NCBI GenBank assembly: GCA_900319625.1
Contig: ONPD01000007.1
Coordinates: forward strand, 1-64,000
Direction of reading: 5' to 3'
From: an uncultured Treponema sp.
Lineage (GTDB): Bacteria > Spirochaetota > Spirochaetia > Treponematales > Treponemataceae
DNA length: 64,000 nt
A model generated the notes under the pieces. The model searched no databases and was not told the DNA's origin. It saw only the letters and a list, made by a program, of their open reading frames with translations. The stretch's first letter is position 1. The number at the start of each line of letters is the position of its first letter. This document shows, in pieces, positions 51,805 through 59,846 of the stretch. The translations under genes were made by a program, and so were the position numbers.

Positions 51805-53010
51805 ATGTTGATTTCTTCTACCCTTTCAAAACCATCCTCTGACGTAGAATCCGTCCTTGGAAAGCCTTACACAAAAATCAAAATTACCGCAAGCTCGGGT
51901 GCCGGCGGCGCATCTTACTTTGCAGAATTTTTTACGGACAAACAGGTTTTTCATAAGCATTTTTCAGAAAAAGAAGCAGAAGATTTTATAGAAGAACAGG
52001 CAGGAAAAACTTTTAAAAACTGCGTAAAACGTACCGAAGACGAAGAAATCACAATCCTTGCAAACAAAAAAGGAAAAATCACAAGACTTTCCAAAAAGCT
52101 TGCAATCAAATTAAAGCCTAAAGCCGCTGATAAATCAGAAAAGAAAAAAAATTACCTTATTAAAGAAGGAACCCCCGTTCCATTTTTAGTTCTGCTGGGC
52201 GTAATGAATTCGGAAGGCAAAGTCATTTCATCAAAATACGACAAATTCCGCCAGATAAACCGCTTTCTTGAATTCATCGATGATATTTTAACTGACGTAA
52301 CAGAGCTCAAAAATGCAGCCGGCGACCAGAACCCCGTAAGAATTGCGGACTTTGGCTGCGGAAAATCTTACCTCACCTTTGCGGTACATTATCTTCTTAC
52401 AGAAATCCGCCATATCCCCTGCCAGATAGAAGGCCTGGACTTAAAAAAAGACGTAATTGCCTACTGCAATGAAATCACTAAAAAGCTGGGCTTAGAAAAC
52501 CTGATTTTCCACACCGGAAACATCAGTGACTATTCCGGCAAAAATTCCCCGGACATCGTAATCACTCTTCACGCCTGCGACACAGCAACAGATTTTGCCC
52601 TGAAATACGCCTGCCAGCGGGGAGCAAAGGCAATTCTAAGCGTTCCCTGCTGCCAGCACCAGATAAACAGCCAGCTGCAAAAGCTTCCTGCTGAAAAAAA
52701 ATCGGCACTCAAAGGCTCAGACTTTGCGCCGCTTCTAAAATACGGCCTTATCCGGGAACGCTTTTCTGCACTTTTGACAGACGCCCTCCGCGGCCAGTGG
52801 CTGGAAGACCAGGGATATTCCGTTCAGCTTATGGAATTCATCGACATGGAGCACACGCCAAAGAATATTTTGATTCGCGCGGTAAGGAAGGCTGAACAGG
52901 CAGGAACCGGCACCGGCAGCGCGGGGGACGTAAGTGACACTTTCCGCGAACACAGCGCCCCTTCAATTGTAAGCTCACTGTCGCTCGCGCCGGAAATCTA
53001 CAGACAGTAA
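51805..53010 (+). CDS. SAM-dependent methyltransferase
   Basis: A 401-residue protein. The N-terminal 150 residues contain a basic, possibly RNA-binding region (KKGKITRLSKKLAIKLKPKA). The Rossmann methyltransferase core starts with motif I ADFGCGKSYLTFA near residues 180-192, motif II IEGLDLKKD near 212, and IVITLHACDTATD near 250, then SVPCCQHQIN. HACD and PCCQH are typical of the Methyltransf_32/GSTCD-like group, which includes tRNA-modifying enzymes. The substrate is unknown. TATATT ends 6 bases before the ATG. Its stop abuts the stop of the convergent gene. Confidence 0.8.
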   Translation: MLISSTLSKPSSDVESVLGKPYTKIKITASSGAGGASYFAEFFTDKQVFHKHFSEKEAEDFIEEQAGKTFKNCVKRTEDEEITILANKKGKITRLSKKLAIKLKPKAADKSEKKKNYLIKEGTPVPFLVLLGVMNSEGKVISSKYDKFRQINRFLEFIDDILTDVTELKNAAGDQNPVRIADFGCGKSYLTFAVHYLLTEIRHIPCQIEGLDLKKDVIAYCNEITKKLGLENLIFHTGNISDYSGKNSPDIVITLHACDTATDFALKYACQRGAKAILSVPCCQHQINSQLQKLPAEKKSALKGSDFAPLLKYGLIRERFSALLTDALRGQWLEDQGYSVQLMEFIDMEHTPKNILIRAVRKAEQAGTGTGSAGDVSDTFREHSAPSIVSSLSLAPEIYRQ

Positions 53011-53490
53011 CTAATCTCCCAGTTCAACCCTCTGACCGCCGTTAAACATAGTCTCAAACTGCTCGCGTTCAAGCGGCACGTTGGCATCATAACGCCGCTT
53101 CTGGGCATCAATTTCTTCAAAAGACCACTTGCGCCCCTTGTTCATACCGGGACAGTCGGCAGCACATTCGTTCCAGGTCTTTTGGTCAGCCACCATCCAG
53201 CTCCAGAAGGGATAGGTTGAACACTGCACAGGGCGGGCTTCGTAAGCCGAACAACCAGATTCCCACAAAATGCAGTCGTAATTGTCTTTTTCCAGCAGGG
53301 CCAGAACCTGTTTTCCGTAATAATAATCTGCCCAGCGGCAATATTTGCGGGCAAAATCAACTTCGCGCATTCCAAAATGAGCACAAAAAGCCTCTAAATC
53401 GCGGTGAGAAAGATAAACAAAGCCAGGCGAATGCCCGCAGCAGAAGGAACAGCGCTGGCATTCAAAATTAAGTCCGTTTTTATAGAACAA
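53011..53490 (-). CDS. YkgJ-family cysteine-cluster protein
   Basis: A 159-residue protein with the CxxCxxCC motif at Cys11, Cys14, Cys17 and Cys18 (CQRCSFCC) and further cysteines in SGCSAYEARPVQCSTYPFW and CAADCPG. These are the marks of the YkgJ/UPF0153 family, which probably binds zinc or an Fe-S cluster; its function is unknown. TTTAGGAG stands about 12 bases before the ATG. It overlaps nothing but shares a zero-length border with the methyltransferase gene. A long palindrome (repeat D) lies upstream. Confidence 0.85.
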   Translation of the reverse strand: MFYKNGLNFECQRCSFCCGHSPGFVYLSHRDLEAFCAHFGMREVDFARKYCRWADYYYGKQVLALLEKDNYDCILWESGCSAYEARPVQCSTYPFWSWMVADQKTWNECAADCPGMNKGRKWSFEEIDAQKRRYDANVPLEREQFETMFNGGQRVELGD

Positions 53491-53508
53491 GTAAAACTCC
53501 TAAAGAAA

Positions 53509-53632
53509 AATACTCCCGCAGAGAACCAGATTTCGCTCCGCGGTGAACGCTGATAGGAAATTATTATATATTGCCAGCGTTCAATGCTACGCGAAACCCG
53601 AACCTCTGCTCCGTATTTTTTCCTACAAATAA
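53509..53632. repeat. Long palindrome D
   Basis: GAAAAATAC at the left pairs with GTATTTTTTC at the right, GCAGAG with CTCTGC, TTTCGC with GCGAAA and GAACGCTG with CAGCGTTC; the loop is about 22 AT-rich bases. The architecture is the same as repeat C (A/T-tract ends, nested GC stems) but the sequence differs. Confidence 0.7.
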
Positions 53633-53667
53633 TTACCTATTCTATCAAATTTTGATAAAATAATAAT

Positions 53668-54624
53668 ATGAATGAAGAAAAAAAACGTGCACCAAGAAAC
53701 AGAACTATCACACTTACAGACGAAGATAAATCACTTCTTTCTTCCCGACTGGTGCACGCAGAGGGCATTTCCGCTTCGGACGAAAATACCTTTATAAACC
53801 GAACAATAAATGCCGACCTGCTGACCGCCCTTCCAGAACTCCCGGATGCTTTTGCAGACCTTATTATCATCGACCCGCCCTACAATCTTTCCCGCAATTT
53901 CAACGGCCTTCATTTTAACGCCCGCTCAGAAGAAGCTTACGACGAATATTTAGCCTCCTGGTTTCCGCAAGTTTGCAAAAAACTCAAAGCAACAGGCTCC
54001 CTTTACATCTGCGGCGACTGGAAATGCACATCATCCCTGCAGCGGGCCGTCCAAAAGGAACTTACAATTTTAAACCGCATCACCTGGCAGCGGGAAAAAG
54101 GCCGGGGCGCAAAATCAAACTGGAAAAACGGCATGGAAGACATCTGGTTTGCCGTAAAAAATCCCGACGACTACTATTTTAATCTGGAAGCTGTAAAAAT
54201 CCGGCGCCGCGTAATCGCGCCCTACAAGCAGGACGGAAAGCCCAAAGACTGGGAAGAAACAAAAAACGGAAACTTCCGCGACACCTGCCCTTCAAACTTC
54301 TGGGACGACATCAGCGTGCCCTTCTGGTCCATGCCAGAAAACACCGACCACCCGACCCAAAAGCCCGAAAAACTCTACGCAAAGCTGATTCTGGCAAGCA
54401 GCCGGCCCGGCGACGTAATTTTTGACCCATTTTTGGGAAGCGGAACTGCAAGCGTTGCTGCAAAAAAACTTGGCCGCCGCTGGTGCGGAATCGAACTCAA
54501 CAAAGAATATGCCCTGCTGGCAGAAAAACGCCTGACCCTGGCCGACTCGGACACCACAATCCAGGGCTATGCCGACGGCGTTTTCTGGGAACGCAACACA
54601 GCAAACACTACCGCCCGTCTATGA
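53668..54624 (+). CDS. Solitary DNA methyltransferase (beta class, adenine-N6 or cytosine-N4)
   Basis: A 318-residue amino-methyltransferase. The catalytic motif DPPY is at 69-72 (IIIDPPYNLSRNF), and the SAM-binding motif comes last, FDPFLGSGTASVAAKKLGR near 250-268. The order IV, target region, then I is that of the beta class. The HPTQKPEKL stretch before motif I is typical of adenine enzymes such as DpnA or CcrM types. No restriction gene lies nearby, so it is probably solitary, for regulation or protection; the target site cannot be read. TAAAAT ends 6 bases before the ATG. Its stop overlaps the start of the pseudouridine synthase (ATGA). Confidence 0.88.
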   Translation: MNEEKKRAPRNRTITLTDEDKSLLSSRLVHAEGISASDENTFINRTINADLLTALPELPDAFADLIIIDPPYNLSRNFNGLHFNARSEEAYDEYLASWFPQVCKKLKATGSLYICGDWKCTSSLQRAVQKELTILNRITWQREKGRGAKSNWKNGMEDIWFAVKNPDDYYFNLEAVKIRRRVIAPYKQDGKPKDWEETKNGNFRDTCPSNFWDDISVPFWSMPENTDHPTQKPEKLYAKLILASSRPGDVIFDPFLGSGTASVAAKKLGRRWCGIELNKEYALLAEKRLTLADSDTTIQGYADGVFWERNTANTTARL

Positions 54625-55232
54625 GAAAAAGCGCCCGCTTCAATCCCGATTTTCCCCACCTCTACCTGATGATGAATAAACCTTTGGGTGCCGTTTGTGC
54701 CGTCGCCAGCGATTCGCATCCCACTGTTTTTTCTTTTTTAGATGATGAAAAGAAGAAGCAGGCATTCCTTGCCCCCCGCGGAGTGCGCCTTCACACGGTC
54801 GGTCGCCTTGACTCAGATACATCAGGCCTGCTTCTTCTGACTACCGACGGCAGATTTTCCCACCATATAACAGCACCGGAATCTGCCATAAATAAAACTT
54901 ACCTGGTAACCTTAAAAAAGCCAATCGCCGACCCCGCCCAGCAGGAAGACTACATCAAAAAGTGCGCCGCCGGCCTTCTCCTGCCCCCAGACCATAAAGC
55001 CCAGCAAGAAAAATCCGCTCCCGCCAGGCTAACCTTCCGCTCCCCGGACATCTGCACCATCACCGTTACCGAAGGAAAATTCCACGAAGTCCGACGCATT
55101 TTCCGCGCACTTGGAAACGAAGTCTCCGCCCTGCACCGCCTTTCAATCGACAGTCTGCAGTTAGACAAAAATCTCGTCCCCGGCCAATACCGCGAACTTA
55201 CGCAAGAAGAAATCTTATCTTTCAAAAAATAA
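54621..55232 (+). CDS. RsuA-family pseudouridine synthase
   Basis: A 203-residue enzyme isomerising uridine to pseudouridine in rRNA. The conserved YLMMNKPLGAVCAV (about 15-28), the catalytic LHTVGRLDSDTSGLLLLTTDG (Asp in GRLD, about 55-75) and EGKFHEVRRIFRALG are present. There is no N-terminal S4 domain, as in RluE-like or shortened members. The start is 54621, overlapping the methyltransferase stop by ATGA, so translation is coupled; an in-frame upstream ATG at 54483 lies inside the methyltransferase. The 3' end overlaps the convergent tatD by 18 bases. Confidence 0.9.
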   Translation: MRKSARFNPDFPHLYLMMNKPLGAVCAVASDSHPTVFSFLDDEKKKQAFLAPRGVRLHTVGRLDSDTSGLLLLTTDGRFSHHITAPESAINKTYLVTLKKPIADPAQQEDYIKKCAAGLLLPPDHKAQQEKSAPARLTFRSPDICTITVTEGKFHEVRRIFRALGNEVSALHRLSIDSLQLDKNLVPGQYRELTQEEILSFKK

Positions 55233-56105
55233 AGCCTTAATATTCTTATCAACAGTCTCGCTCAATTCTTCCGCGCTGACTTCCCGGGCATCAGCAACAA
55301 AACGGTAAGTATGCTCAACAAAAACCGGAGAACAGGCCTGACCACGCAAAGGCACCGGCGCCAGGTAAGGAGAATCAGTTTCGCACAAAATGCGGTCTTC
55401 CGGCACATAGCGGAGCAGAGCCAGCATATCTTCCATCTTTGATTTTTTGGTATAGGTAACACTGCCGCTAAAACTGATGTACCAGCCTAAATCCAGAAAC
55501 TTTTTCGCCTCTTCAAGGCCATAGCTGTAACAATGAATAATTCCATCGTGATTTCCAACCCGCTTGATACAGGCCAGAGTATCTTCAAAGGCATCACGGC
55601 TATGTATAATAGAAGGAAGCTTCATTTCCCGGGCGAGATTCAGCTGCATTTCAAAAAGCTCCTGTTCGCCAAAAAAGGTTTCGCTGTCAAAATCACTTTC
55701 GCAGCGGCCGTCAGCCCCCGCCGGATTCCAGTGGTGGTCCAGACCGAACTCCCCAAGCGCCACAATTTTTCTATGTAATGTATCCTGATTTTCATCATTA
55801 GCCGCGCACTCAATCTGCGCCTTCAAAACTTCCATTCTCTGAGCCCGCGCATGAATCTCATCTACACTGGGCCAGATTCCCGCAGAAAAATAAACAAAAT
55901 CGCGGGCCTTCGTAGCCGCATCAAAATCCATCTGACTTATTGCCTTTTCCAGGCAGGCCTGGCGTTCCAGAAGGTCATCCGCCTCCGTACCAATATCAAG
56001 GGCAAAAGCACACTTACGCTCCGCCATGGCAGTCAAAGCTGCCGCCCCGTCAACTCCCCGGTTTTCTGTCATATTACGAAAATGAAAATGTGTATCACTG
56101 AACAT
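55215..56105 (-). CDS. TatD family metal-dependent hydrolase
   Basis: A 296-residue TIM-barrel hydrolase. The first metal ligands are in MFSDTHFHF (residues 1-9). Further motifs are ALGEFGLDHHW (Glu ligand), PSIIHSRDAFEDT, IIHCYSYGLEEA and the final CETDSPYLAPVP (Asp). TatD enzymes are DNA 3'-5' exonucleases or deoxyribonucleases involved in repair. The start is 56105, where TATACT ends 7 bases upstream, rather than an ATG 32 codons earlier. Repeat C occupies the upstream spacer. Confidence 0.88.
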   Translation of the reverse strand: MFSDTHFHFRNMTENRGVDGAAALTAMAERKCAFALDIGTEADDLLERQACLEKAISQMDFDAATKARDFVYFSAGIWPSVDEIHARAQRMEVLKAQIECAANDENQDTLHRKIVALGEFGLDHHWNPAGADGRCESDFDSETFFGEQELFEMQLNLAREMKLPSIIHSRDAFEDTLACIKRVGNHDGIIHCYSYGLEEAKKFLDLGWYISFSGSVTYTKKSKMEDMLALLRYVPEDRILCETDSPYLAPVPLRGQACSPVFVEHTYRFVADAREVSAEELSETVDKNIKALFFER

Positions 56106-56174
56106 AGCCCCAAGTATAGCGGATATAAGGTGCAATTTCAAAATGTAACAGAGCTCCTTAATTGCATAAAAACT

Positions 56175-56318
56175 GGCTCCCGGTCGCAGAGTATGGTTCA
56201 AAACCGCGCAATAATGCGCTACACGCTGATTGTTGCAAAGAAACTATTGCATTGACCGCTCACGCGGTCGCAACAATCAGAGTGTTTTTGCCCACACTCT
56301 GCTCCCTCGCGCCAGCCT
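56175..56318. repeat. Palindromic repeat family C, copy 2 (inverted)
   Basis: This is the reverse complement of copy 1 over about 100 bases: CCGCGCAATAATGCGCTACA here against the same block read backwards at 49990-50010, and GACCGC/GCGGTC and TGATTGTTG/CAACAATCA again paired. The closing stem has changed: CAGAGTATGG faces CCACACTCTG. Confidence 0.8.
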
Positions 56319-56390
56319 TCCTAAACATAAAAATACCCTCTTTACTATCCCCTATTCCCTATCCCCTATTTACTATATATACTATTCCCT

Positions 56391-56792
56391 ATGACCGACG
56401 TATCAAAATTTCAAGCCGATATTCAGCGGCTATTAAAGCACGACCGCCAGGCTAACAGCGGAAAATCTGACTTTATGCGCATTGCGCCCGACCTTCAGAA
56501 GCTTTTTGCCCGCTTCACCAGCCTTCCGGAAACTCTTGCTAACTCCGTTTTTGAATACTGGGAAAATGAATATATTCATAATTCAAGTGAACTTGAAAAC
56601 GAGCCGACCTCAGACCATATCGAAAAGCTTGCCGCCATGCTCTCCTTCCTCGAAGGTGATGACGACGTCGATGCCCTTGCCGATAACGACTGGACCGAAC
56701 TTGCCGACATTGTCCGCTACGAGGCCGACGACCTTCCTATGGATTCCCTGCAGACCCTCATGTCAACTCTCGTAAGTAAGGGGGCATATTAG
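56391..56792 (+). CDS. Hypothetical protein
   Basis: A 133-residue acidic, probably all-helical protein that I do not recognise. The first third is basic to neutral (FQADIQRLLKHDRQANSG), the rest strongly acidic (FLEGDDDVDALADNDWTELAD). No signal peptide, membrane segment or cysteine. The leader has TATACT ending 7 bases before the ATG and no ribosome site. The 50 bases before the gene are a pyrimidine-rich run of CCCTAT-like repeats. A GC-rich palindrome (E) follows the stop. Confidence 0.6.
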   Translation: MTDVSKFQADIQRLLKHDRQANSGKSDFMRIAPDLQKLFARFTSLPETLANSVFEYWENEYIHNSSELENEPTSDHIEKLAAMLSFLEGDDDVDALADNDWTELADIVRYEADDLPMDSLQTLMSTLVSKGAY

Positions 56793-56886
56793 GGCGTGCC
56801 GGCAGTAAACTGCCGTCGGGCCTTCCGTGGCTTGCTGACGCGCGGTGCTTCGCACTGGCTCCGCCACCACTCCACGCCCTCACGCA
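56793..56886. repeat. GC-rich palindrome E
   Basis: AGGGCGTG at the left end pairs with CACGCCCT at the right end. Inside are CCGGCAGT/ACTGCCG, GTGG/CCAC and a GTGC-TTC-GCAC hairpin. The block is much richer in G and C than the flanking genes, like repeat B and the block at 45798. Confidence 0.65.
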
Positions 56887-56906
56887 TCTAAAAATATTAC
56901 CTTTAT

Positions 56907-57941
56907 ATGCAATTTTCAGAAAATATTTCTTCTTATTACAGTTCCTGCACTCAGTGTCCGCGCAAATGCGGCGTAAACCGTATGGAAGGCAAAACCGGTG
57001 TCTGCGGCGAAACTTCAGAACTCCGTGCCGCCTTTGCAGGCCTTCACTTCGGCGAAGAGCCCTTAATCACCGTGCACGGGGGAAGCGGAACAATCTTTCT
57101 TACAGGCTGTACCCTGCGCTGCGCCTTCTGCCAGAACTATCAGATTTCCCAGGACGGACTTGGTGCCCCCCTCACCTCAGAAAATTTCACAAAAATCTGC
57201 CAGAACCTGCAAAATGCCGGTGCAGAAAATATAAACCTTGTAACTCCAAGCCATCACATTCCTCTTTTAGCAGAATTTATCCGTGCCGCAAAAGCTGACG
57301 GCATCACAATCCCCTTCTGCTGGAACTCTTCAGCCTACGAGTCAGTAGAAATGCTGGAGCTGCTCAAGGGCCTAGTTACAATCTGGCTGCCGGATCTTAA
57401 AACCCTAAAACCGGAACTTTCAAAAAATCTTTTTGCTGCCGAAGACTATCCGGAAGTTGCCACAAAAGCAATCAGCTGGATGATAAAAAATCACCCTTTC
57501 AGAATCAAAGAAAAAAACGGCATCGACCGGGAAAGTGGAAACCTCTGTTCAAAAGAAAAAATGCTTCAGGGCGTAATCATTCGTCACCTTTATCTTCCGG
57601 GCCACTTTGAAGAAACTGCCGATGTTCTTTCCTGGCTCAAGGAGAACGCAGACGGCGATGCAATCATTTCCCTGATGAATCAGTACACACCGGTTCCTTT
57701 TGAAGAAGAAAAAGGCCGGGCCGAACGCCGCCAGAAATCACTTTCTTCCATAGAAAACCGCCTGGTTACCGCCCAGGAAGACGGCGACATCCAGGATTTA
57801 ATCGAAGCCTATGATTTTGACTATCTTTTCTATCAGGAACTTTCTGATGATACAAGCTGGCTGCCTGATTTCCGCCGCCCTCAGCCCTTCTCAAATAAAC
57901 TCGCAAAACCCTTGTGGCATTGCGAAGGTCGCAATTTCTAA
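56907..57941 (+). CDS. Radical SAM protein, PflX/COG1313-like
   Basis: A 344-residue enzyme. An N-terminal cysteine group (Cys14, Cys17, Cys21, Cys33) precedes the radical SAM cluster Cys68-x3-Cys72-x2-Cys75 (CTLRCAFC). Further landmarks are NLVTPSHH and FCWNSSAYES. The order matches PflX (COG1313), an activating-enzyme relative of unknown target. A glycyl-radical partner is not in the window. TATTAC ends 6 bases before the ATG and no ribosome site is present. A hairpin terminator follows. Confidence 0.85.
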   Translation: MQFSENISSYYSSCTQCPRKCGVNRMEGKTGVCGETSELRAAFAGLHFGEEPLITVHGGSGTIFLTGCTLRCAFCQNYQISQDGLGAPLTSENFTKICQNLQNAGAENINLVTPSHHIPLLAEFIRAAKADGITIPFCWNSSAYESVEMLELLKGLVTIWLPDLKTLKPELSKNLFAAEDYPEVATKAISWMIKNHPFRIKEKNGIDRESGNLCSKEKMLQGVIIRHLYLPGHFEETADVLSWLKENADGDAIISLMNQYTPVPFEEEKGRAERRQKSLSSIENRLVTAQEDGDIQDLIEAYDFDYLFYQELSDDTSWLPDFRRPQPFSNKLAKPLWHCEGRNF

Positions 57942-57974
57942 CACCAACTTCCAGATCTTCCCAACCTTCGCTTA

Positions 57975-57998
57975 ACATTTTGCAGGCAAAATGTTTTT
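57975..57998 (+). terminator. Intrinsic terminator of the PflX-like gene
   Basis: ACATTTTGC pairs with GCAAAATGT across AG, followed by TTTT. Confidence 0.75.
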
Positions 57999-58036
57999 GG
58001 GTGCATATTTTTCATACTAAGTTCCTCTTTTTTTTC

Positions 58037-58064
58037 TTGCGCGCTTGATTTTTTGGAGTATAAT
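58037..58064 (+). promoter_or_regulatory. Promoter of the secreted-protein gene at 58109
   Basis: TTGCGC, 16 bases, TATAAT (58059-58064), giving a leader of about 38 bases with AGGAGG before the ATG. Confidence 0.6.
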
Positions 58065-58108
58065 ATTAATAACATTTTTTAATTAGTTTTCATCAGGAGG
58101 AACAAAAA

Positions 58109-58897
58109 ATGAAAAGACTTATCGTATTAACAGCAAGCGTGCTTCTTGGTTTTACATCTTTATTTGCTCAGAAAATCCCTGCTTCAAGAGATATTCTTCC
58201 AGTAGTTCTGGAATTTGCAAATGACAGCGAATCTTTCAAAGAAAGTGAACTTCAGATTGCAGATATTGCAAACAATGAATATGTAATCACCGGTTACTGT
58301 GTAAAAAAACACACTGTTGGATTTATCAGACAGGATTACACTGTTGCAATCAGAAGAAATGAGACAGATTTTATCGTTGAAGTTTCTGATATGACAACAA
58401 TCGGTTCTGACAGTGACGGAAATCCATTGGAAACTGCTACTCAGACATCTAACACAAAGAAATCTACTGACAGACTTGCAGCCATGATTAAAAAAGACCT
58501 TGCAAAACGTCTTATTTCATGGGGTGATCAGGAATATCAGGAAAAATTGAGCAAGGCTCTTACATCTCCTGTTATTATGAGCAACATTTCAAGACAGTCA
58601 GCTCTGGTTTTCAAGAAGTTCGTAACAGATAACAAGATTGTTGGAAAACCAGCAGAATTCCAGATTTATGTAAGCAAGGTTGACGCTGGAAGCGGAGACT
58701 ATGCTAACGTTATCACAGGAAAAGCATTCTGCGGTTACAAAACTGGTGCTGGCGGAATTCCAAAGGCAGAATACGTTCCTGTAACAGTTTACACAAACAA
58801 CACAACATCAGATCCTGTTTACATTGCAAAAGGAACAATCAAAGATGTAAAACGCGCTGACAAAGGCGGTCTTGCTTTCATCGAAATCAACGAATAG
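58109..58897 (+). CDS. Secreted protein, unknown function
   Basis: A 262-residue exported protein with a signal peptide (residues 1-20, ending LFAQ). The mature part is beta/alpha mixed, with VVLEFANDSESFKESELQIA near the start and EYVITGYCVKKHTVGFIRQD after it; nothing matches a family I know. AGGAGG is well placed before the ATG and the promoter is strong, so it may be an abundant periplasmic protein. The codon pattern (many GCA, AAA, GTA) resembles the outer-membrane proteins at the left end. A perfect terminator separates it from the following lipoprotein gene. Confidence 0.6.
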   Translation: MKRLIVLTASVLLGFTSLFAQKIPASRDILPVVLEFANDSESFKESELQIADIANNEYVITGYCVKKHTVGFIRQDYTVAIRRNETDFIVEVSDMTTIGSDSDGNPLETATQTSNTKKSTDRLAAMIKKDLAKRLISWGDQEYQEKLSKALTSPVIMSNISRQSALVFKKFVTDNKIVGKPAEFQIYVSKVDAGSGDYANVITGKAFCGYKTGAGGIPKAEYVPVTVYTNNTTSDPVYIAKGTIKDVKRADKGGLAFIEINE

Positions 58898-58915
58898 TTT
58901 TTAGCTTGATTTTTA

Positions 58916-58948
58916 ATCCCGCCCGACTTACCGGACGGGATTTTTTTT
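58916..58948 (+). terminator. Intrinsic terminator
   Basis: ATCCCGCCCG pairs with CGGACGGGAT with one mismatch across ACTTAC, then eight T. Confidence 0.9.
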
Positions 58949-58971
58949 ATAACCTTTAAGGAGGCTTATTA

Positions 58972-59694
58972 ATGAAAAAATTATCTGTAAAATTCTTTTC
59001 CGTAATTGCATCATTTTTTTTGCTTGGCTTGTGTTTTTCTTCCTGTGACTACGGTTCTGATGATTCTGGCAGCGGCTCTGTAACTCCAACGCCGGTCGAT
59101 ACAGGTTTTTCGGGAAATTTCTATCTAGCTGATTTGAAATATAATCTTGATGATGAAAATCCAACAGCAAGCTCTTATTTCTATCTCTATAAATTTGAAA
59201 GAAATGGAGATGTAACAGTAATACGTGATGGAATGAATTATAATAAAGTCTTGTCTAATGGATTCTATAATGACCATTATAGCTCAAAATCTACCTACAC
59301 TTATGATAAGACAAATTCAACTGTAACCATAAGTGATGGTAGAAAAGGAAGTATAGATTCTGATGGAAATCTGAAAATAGGCTCTAATACATACAAAAAA
59401 ACAGCAGCCTCTGATTTTTATATTCACACATCAGCAAAGTACATAAAAGCAAGGGGAGACATTTCTGGAATAAAATATTGTGCATTAAATTATTTCCTGA
59501 TGGAAGATAATAAATACACATTACGCAAATGGTCTACAGTAGATTCAAACTCCTCAGATTCTACAGAAACAGGAACTTTTACAAAGTCTGGTTCAACAGT
59601 AACCTTTACAAGTTCATCGGGAACAACTACCACCGGAACCATAACAGATGGAGGAAGTTTAACATACGAAGATACTTCTTATTATCACCGATAA
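58972..59694 (+). CDS. Putative small-repeat lipoprotein
   Basis: A 240-residue lipoprotein: signal peptide with lipobox Cys25 (CFSSC) and a Ser/Gly/Thr linker (residues 28-45). The rest is beta-rich and low in charge, with aromatic-rich strands (SYFYLYKFERNGDVTVI) and a Thr/Ser-rich end (GTFTKSGSTVTFTSSSGTTT). Similar DG-turn repeats occur in the lipoprotein at 47333. A surface-exposed lipoprotein of unknown role is inferred. AAGGAGG precedes the ATG; a terminator follows. Confidence 0.65.
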   Translation: MKKLSVKFFSVIASFFLLGLCFSSCDYGSDDSGSGSVTPTPVDTGFSGNFYLADLKYNLDDENPTASSYFYLYKFERNGDVTVIRDGMNYNKVLSNGFYNDHYSSKSTYTYDKTNSTVTISDGRKGSIDSDGNLKIGSNTYKKTAASDFYIHTSAKYIKARGDISGIKYCALNYFLMEDNKYTLRKWSTVDSNSSDSTETGTFTKSGSTVTFTSSSGTTTTGTITDGGSLTYEDTSYYHR

Positions 59695-59703
59695 TATTTT
59701 GTC

Positions 59704-59732
59704 AAAAGGCCGGCCTTGAGCCGGTCTTTTTC
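59704..59732 (+). terminator. Intrinsic terminator of the lipoprotein gene
   Basis: GGCCGGC pairs with GCCGGTC across CTTGA, A-tract before and five T after. Confidence 0.85.
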
Positions 59733-59846
59733 TTTATAAATCATCTTAATAAGAAAAAAAACAATACTTTAGTTGAACGCTAAAAATCTTATCAAATTCG
59801 ATTATATTCTTCTGTTATTTCTGTTATTTTATGCTATAATTTTTGC

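Noticed and set aside
54483..54620. Upstream start of the pseudouridine synthase
   Set aside because: Lies in the methyltransferase; the ATGA overlap at 54621 is the typical coupled start.
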